Part shown: piece by piece, positions 60,193-64,000 of the stretch
Layout: each line of letters opens with the position of its first letter
How positions within the stretch are numbered: position 1 is the first letter of the stretch
Assembly: GCA_944390825.1 (NCBI GenBank)
Contig: CALXRG010000015.1
Location: forward strand, 1-64,000
From: an uncultured Akkermansia sp.
GTDB taxonomy: Bacteria; Verrucomicrobiota; Verrucomicrobiia; Verrucomicrobiales; Akkermansiaceae
Direction: 5' to 3'
DNA length: 64,000 bases
Program-made: the position numbers and the translations under genes
The notes under the pieces: model-generated
What the model saw: only the letters and a program-made list of their open reading frames with translations
Told to the model about the DNA's origin: nothing
Database searches by the model: none

Positions 60193-61992
60193 TCATTCCA
60201 GCCGCAGATGCCGCACGCGGGGCTGCACTTGCAGGGCCTTGGGACTGGCGGGGCACACATGTTCGCAGGCCCCGCAGCCGTTGCATCGCTCGGGGGTGAA
60301 TTTCAGCACGTTGACCGGGCGGATATCAATCCCGTGATGGCGCGTACAAGCCTCGGCGCAGTAACCGCAGCCGACACAGGTTTCGTAATTGATTACTGCC
60401 AGGCGCCGGCCGGTATCCTCCCGCACGGCAAAACTGATCGAGCCTGTCGGGCAGGCATTGTAGCAGCGCTTAGCTTTGCAGCCCACGCACTGATTAGGCA
60501 GCACCACAGGATGCCGGGCCTCCACTGCCTCGATAGCCCCTGTCGGGCAGACCTCGGCACACCGGGCGCATTCCGCGTGCTCTGTCCACAGACGGCAATG
60601 CCCCTGGAGGTAACGGACCAGGGCAATTTGCGTGTGTTTCTTCTCTGAGAGGCTCAGCGGCGTAAGTGCGCCGGTGGGGCATACCTGGGAACACCTGTTG
60701 CACGAGGGATCACAGTAACCCGCCGTGTAATCCAGATAAGGCTTCATCAGCCCGCGCCATCCCAGCACAGTATACGATGGCCGCAGCACGTGGGTCGGAC
60801 AAGCAGAGATGCACAAACCACAGCCCGTACACGTATCCAGCAACTGCTCCAGACTCCCCGCCCCGGGCGGAATCGCAGCAGGCCCCACATTCGTGCCGGC
60901 CGTGGCCACGTCCGCACTTGGTTCCGGCTGCACTTCCGGCAGCAAAGCACTCGCGAGCCCAGCCACCCCCCAGCCCAGGAAAGCACGCCGCCCCGTATCC
61001 ACTGCGGCACCCCCGGCAGAAGCCTTCACCACCTCCCCGGCAGAGGCCTCCACCACCTCCGCAGCAGGCGGCTGTGCCACAGTCCGGGCCGGGTTTCCAC
61101 CCTCATGCGCCCCCGCAACCGGTGATTCGGCCACCGCGGCAGCATCCTCGCGCCTTCCGCCCGGGAACCCGCGCCAGCGCAAACTCACAGCCCCCCGGTC
61201 GCAAACCGAGAGGCAATTGTAGCAGCCCACACAGCGCGACGTATCCACACGCCGTGTCCTCAGATCAATCGCGTGAGCCTTACACTCGCGCAAGCAACTG
61301 CTGCAGCGCCCGCAACGCCCGGGATCGATCTGAGGCGTCAGCGGCGCGAAACGCGCAATTCCACCCAGCACCGCCCCCACCGGGCAGAGCGTATTGCAAT
61401 ACAAGCGGCCGCGCAGCAGCGCCATCACCAGCGGCAGAGTCACCCCCGCCAGCAGTAGCACCAGCAGCCAGGGCGTATAACGCAACCACTCCGCCGGCTG
61501 ACAGTCCACACCCGCCACCCCGGCTGCCCAAGCCACTGCGGGGTTCACCACACCTGCCATCAGACGGGCCGAGATGGAGTACGGATCGAGCCAGGTCAGC
61601 AGCAGCGACCCCAGCACGGGCACACTGCCGAACACCAGCACGGCCACCACCGCCCGGATTACCGGGTGATTCGGTGTGTAGCGCACCCCCTTGCCCCGGC
61701 GAGCCTGCGGCCGGGGGTGGCGCAAGCGATGGAGCACATCCTGCATCATCCCCAGCGGGCACAACCAGGAACAATACACCCGCCCGAGCAGCAGCGTCAG
61801 CACCAGCAGCGACGCAAGCGCCACCCAGCCCCAGGTACTTCCCTGCACGGCCGACAGCAGCGCCGGTACGAACTGCACCCGCTCCACGCCGAACAGCCAG
61901 CCTTCCTTCGGCACCGCCTGCAAAAAACTCACCGCAAACACCACCAGCACCACCACCGCCACCAGGCGGCGAATCCAAACCAACGCTTTCAT
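60193..61992 (-). CDS. NapH-NapG-like fused polyferredoxin (membrane electron-transfer protein)
   Basis: 599 aa. N-terminal NapH/NosR-like membrane part (to ~235; about five helices) with CSWLCPLG (~74) and CNTLCPVG (~199). Two ferredoxin motifs follow (CGRCSSCLREC, CVGCYNCLSVC, ~226-265). After an Ala/Glu-rich linker (~275-325) comes GRRAFLGWGVAGLASALLP (~332-350), like a Tat signal, then a NapG-like domain with about six Cys-rich cluster motifs ending CNGCGACEHVC. Several [4Fe-4S] clusters could pass electrons between quinol and periplasmic partners. AGGA precedes the start. No nap or nos reductase is adjacent. Confidence 0.82.
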   Translation of the reverse strand: MKALVWIRRLVAVVVLVVFAVSFLQAVPKEGWLFGVERVQFVPALLSAVQGSTWGWVALASLLVLTLLLGRVYCSWLCPLGMMQDVLHRLRHPRPQARRGKGVRYTPNHPVIRAVVAVLVFGSVPVLGSLLLTWLDPYSISARLMAGVVNPAVAWAAGVAGVDCQPAEWLRYTPWLLVLLLAGVTLPLVMALLRGRLYCNTLCPVGAVLGGIARFAPLTPQIDPGRCGRCSSCLRECKAHAIDLRTRRVDTSRCVGCYNCLSVCDRGAVSLRWRGFPGGRREDAAAVAESPVAGAHEGGNPARTVAQPPAAEVVEASAGEVVKASAGGAAVDTGRRAFLGWGVAGLASALLPEVQPEPSADVATAGTNVGPAAIPPGAGSLEQLLDTCTGCGLCISACPTHVLRPSYTVLGWRGLMKPYLDYTAGYCDPSCNRCSQVCPTGALTPLSLSEKKHTQIALVRYLQGHCRLWTEHAECARCAEVCPTGAIEAVEARHPVVLPNQCVGCKAKRCYNACPTGSISFAVREDTGRRLAVINYETCVGCGYCAEACTRHHGIDIRPVNVLKFTPERCNGCGACEHVCPASPKALQVQPRVRHLRLE

Positions 61993-62158
61993 CTCTTCGT
62001 TCCTGTTTGTTTGTCATTCATCCGCGCGGGAGCCGCCCTTTTTTCTCCCCCCTCAGCCGGGCATCGACTCTGCCCCGCATGAAACCGTGACAACAGCCAT
62101 CCATCCGGACCTCCTCGCCACATCCACCGTCTCCGCGCTCCGACCTTCATTCATCTGC

Positions 62159-63913
62159 TCACCGCCACTCCAGCAGCAAAGCCTCGCCGGCCGGCACCGT
62201 CACCGGCAAGCCCTCCGTATCCAACTGCTCATCGGACACCGTCAGAGCAGGCGACTCCGGCTTCAGCAAATCGACAAAACTGTACATCCCGGGCTTCTTC
62301 CCAGCCCACTCCTGGGCGTTGCGGGGGATGTGCACACAGGTGTTCATCGCCTGCTTCGGCGAGAAATTGCACACCACCAGCACCGTCGCGCGAGCCTTGC
62401 GGGAATGACGCAGGAACGCATACATGCGGTGTCCTGATGTTGTTTCCCCGGCCTCGCGGCCGAATCCCTCCGTAGCCTGATTGGCCCAGTTCAGGCCGTA
62501 GAACGATCCCTTGGAAAGCGCCGGGTGCTGCAGCAGCGGAATCAGTCGCGCCGTAAACTGGCGCAAGCCATTCTCATACACCGTCATCTCGCCGCCGTCA
62601 TACAACCCGCCGTTTGTCCAGTGCTGAAGGCGGGGCAGGCACGTATAATCAAAAATACTGGTGCGGCCATTGTCGACCCCATAGCCACCGGGACCCTCAG
62701 CGGCCTCGCCCACCTCCTGGCCGTTGTACAGCAGCACGGGTGAAGCCGTGGCCGTGTACTGCGCCACCATCAGGGCGCGCACCACCTTGCGCCCGACACC
62801 ACCCCAGAACTGCTTTGCAGCCACACGCGGTTCATCGTGATTCTCAATGTAACGGACACCGCCTGTGAATCGGGGCAGATCCGGCTTGTTGAACGTCTCG
62901 AGGTCATTCGCCCACGCACCGGACTCATACAAAGCCCGCAACTCCTCGTAAGCCGAACTGTCATACACGCCGTCGAACCCCGCGGCCAGCAACTCCGGGT
63001 GCACATCACCCTCAGTCAGCTTCATGTGGTCGTTGTACCCCTCAGCCAGGAAATACACACGACTGTCACGCATACGGGCCTTCGCGATCGCCCAGCGCCA
63101 GAACGGCATCGGCACCATGTGTGCCATATCGCAGCGGAACCCGCCCACCCCCAGCCGCTGCCAGTAGCGCAGCACCTGGTCCATCAGCCACCATGTGTGG
63201 GGCACCGACCGCCCGGAAGCCATGATACCCGGCAGCGCATTGACGAAACCAGCTCCGTGGCGGTAATCCATCCCGTAATTGAGCTTGACCGTCTCATACC
63301 AGTCATAGGTACTGGGAGCCCAGGTGGCGGCATTGTTGCCCGTGACCCGGCCCCGGCCGCGCTCCGGCTCATACTCACCATCCGGCAGCATCAGCGCCCG
63401 GTCACTGTTCTGCGGCTCCAGGTAATAGAACGTATTGTCAAATGCAAAAAACACGTTCCGGTCATCATCCCAGCCGAAGTCCAACTCCGGGCGTACTGTC
63501 GAGTGATAACAGCGTGATACGTGGTTCGGGATGAAATCCATCATCGGCACCATGCCCCAGCGGCGGCAGCGCTGCACCAGCTCGAGAAACTCCTCCAGCC
63601 GGCTCTCAGGCTTGACAGCCAGGTCGGGGTCGACATCGAAATAATCGGTCACGGCGTAAGGACTGCCGGCGAGGCCCTTCACCGCGCAAGCGGGATCGGC
63701 GGGCAAATCCGGGTAAGAACTCTGTGTCGCATGCCGGAGGACGCCAGTCAGCCACAAATGGGTCACCCCCAGGCGGGCGATAGACTCCAGCGCCGCATTG
63801 GTAATAGCGGCAAACGTCCCGCACCCATTCTGCTCTTTCGAACCCCAGGGCACTCCACCTTGCTTGAAATTGGAAAAATGGCGGACAAAAAGCTGGTAGA
63901 CGACAGGTCTCAT
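62159..63913 (-). CDS. GH13-family alpha-amylase-type glycoside hydrolase
   Basis: 584 aa from ATG 63913, set by the promoter. No signal peptide, so cytosolic. GH13 regions in order: MDFIPNHVS (~125-133, region I), GGFRCDMAHM with nucleophile Asp (~251, region II), FLAEGY with acid/base Glu (~283, region III) and IENHDEPR with transition-state Asp (~350, region IV). The C-terminal beta-domain ends VPAGEALLLEWR. It acts on alpha-glucans or small alpha-glucosides; which activity (amylase, glucosidase or glucan-maturing type) is undetermined. A 166-nt gap without signals separates it from the polyferredoxin gene. Confidence 0.9.
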   Translation of the reverse strand: MRPVVYQLFVRHFSNFKQGGVPWGSKEQNGCGTFAAITNAALESIARLGVTHLWLTGVLRHATQSSYPDLPADPACAVKGLAGSPYAVTDYFDVDPDLAVKPESRLEEFLELVQRCRRWGMVPMMDFIPNHVSRCYHSTVRPELDFGWDDDRNVFFAFDNTFYYLEPQNSDRALMLPDGEYEPERGRGRVTGNNAATWAPSTYDWYETVKLNYGMDYRHGAGFVNALPGIMASGRSVPHTWWLMDQVLRYWQRLGVGGFRCDMAHMVPMPFWRWAIAKARMRDSRVYFLAEGYNDHMKLTEGDVHPELLAAGFDGVYDSSAYEELRALYESGAWANDLETFNKPDLPRFTGGVRYIENHDEPRVAAKQFWGGVGRKVVRALMVAQYTATASPVLLYNGQEVGEAAEGPGGYGVDNGRTSIFDYTCLPRLQHWTNGGLYDGGEMTVYENGLRQFTARLIPLLQHPALSKGSFYGLNWANQATEGFGREAGETTSGHRMYAFLRHSRKARATVLVVCNFSPKQAMNTCVHIPRNAQEWAGKKPGMYSFVDLLKPESPALTVSDEQLDTEGLPVTVPAGEALLLEWR

Positions 63914-63923
63914 GATGTCCACC

Positions 63924-63952
63924 ATCCTACCACACACATCCTCCCCCATCAA
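63924..63952 (-). promoter_or_regulatory. Promoter abutting the GH13 gene start
   Basis: TTGATG (63952-63947), 17-nt spacer, TAGGAT (63929-63924), 10 nt before ATG 63913. Upstream in-frame starts would lie before or inside the promoter. Confidence 0.55.
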
Positions 63953-64000
63953 GCACAAAGCTCCGGGCTCAAACCTTTCGGGTCATCAAATACCAAAGGA

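Overview
The window looks like a chromosomal segment of a Gram-negative bacterium, most likely of the Verrucomicrobiota (Akkermansia-like). This assignment is inferred, not proven. The support is: outer-membrane porin-type barrels, Wza/Wzc-type export, a prepilin-like protein with an H-X9-D motif, an exported type I sulfatase and moderately high GC. No rRNA gene is present to settle it.

Layout. (1) 1-5058, plus strand: the 3' part of an SLC13/DASS anion transporter, a cyclic-nucleotide-binding-domain histidine kinase overlapping a single-domain response regulator, and a porin-like barrel. All are in strongly C-rich coding sequence. (2) 5059-5397: a terminator and a probable IS66 tnpB remnant. 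(3) 5398-29002, minus strand: a 23.6-kb exopolysaccharide/capsule locus of about 20 genes. It reads from wza, wzc and a PHP-domain tyrosine phosphatase through pglF-pglC-pglD-pglE homologues (UDP-diNAc-bacillosamine synthesis and loading on undecaprenyl phosphate) to an EpsG-like polymerase, nine glycosyltransferases, an acyltransferase, a pyruvyltransferase, an Fe-S/F420-type protein and a Wzx flippase. A promoter about 600 nt upstream of wza implies a long leader. (4) 30125-47198: mostly single-gene units (aminopeptidase P, sulfatase, hisD, an AP2-like small protein, a MauE/DoxX protein, an AGCS symporter, an RmlD-like reductase, two paralogous membrane proteins, an M23 peptidase, OmpA plus UvrD-type helicase, and a low-molecular-weight phosphatase). 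(5) 47347-49616: queE followed by an inserted, N-terminally truncated ATP-binding regulator flanked by a 22-bp direct repeat of the queE 3' end. (6) 49817-63913: an outer-membrane barrel, aconitase A, a flavin reductase, rubrerythrin, prepilin-like protein and tilS, a coiled-coil protein, tRNA-Ser(CGA), a secreted unknown, a glycine-zipper lipoprotein, a NapH-NapG-like polyferredoxin and a GH13 enzyme.

How it works together. The polysaccharide locus encodes every step expected of a Wzx/Wzy-type pathway: precursor synthesis, priming, elongation, decoration, flipping, polymerisation and export with Wzc tyrosine-kinase/phosphatase control. Outside it, the most striking signal is promoter placement. 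Fourteen genes have a good sigma-70-type promoter whose -10 box ends only 6-12 nt before the start codon, which implies leaderless or nearly leaderless mRNAs.
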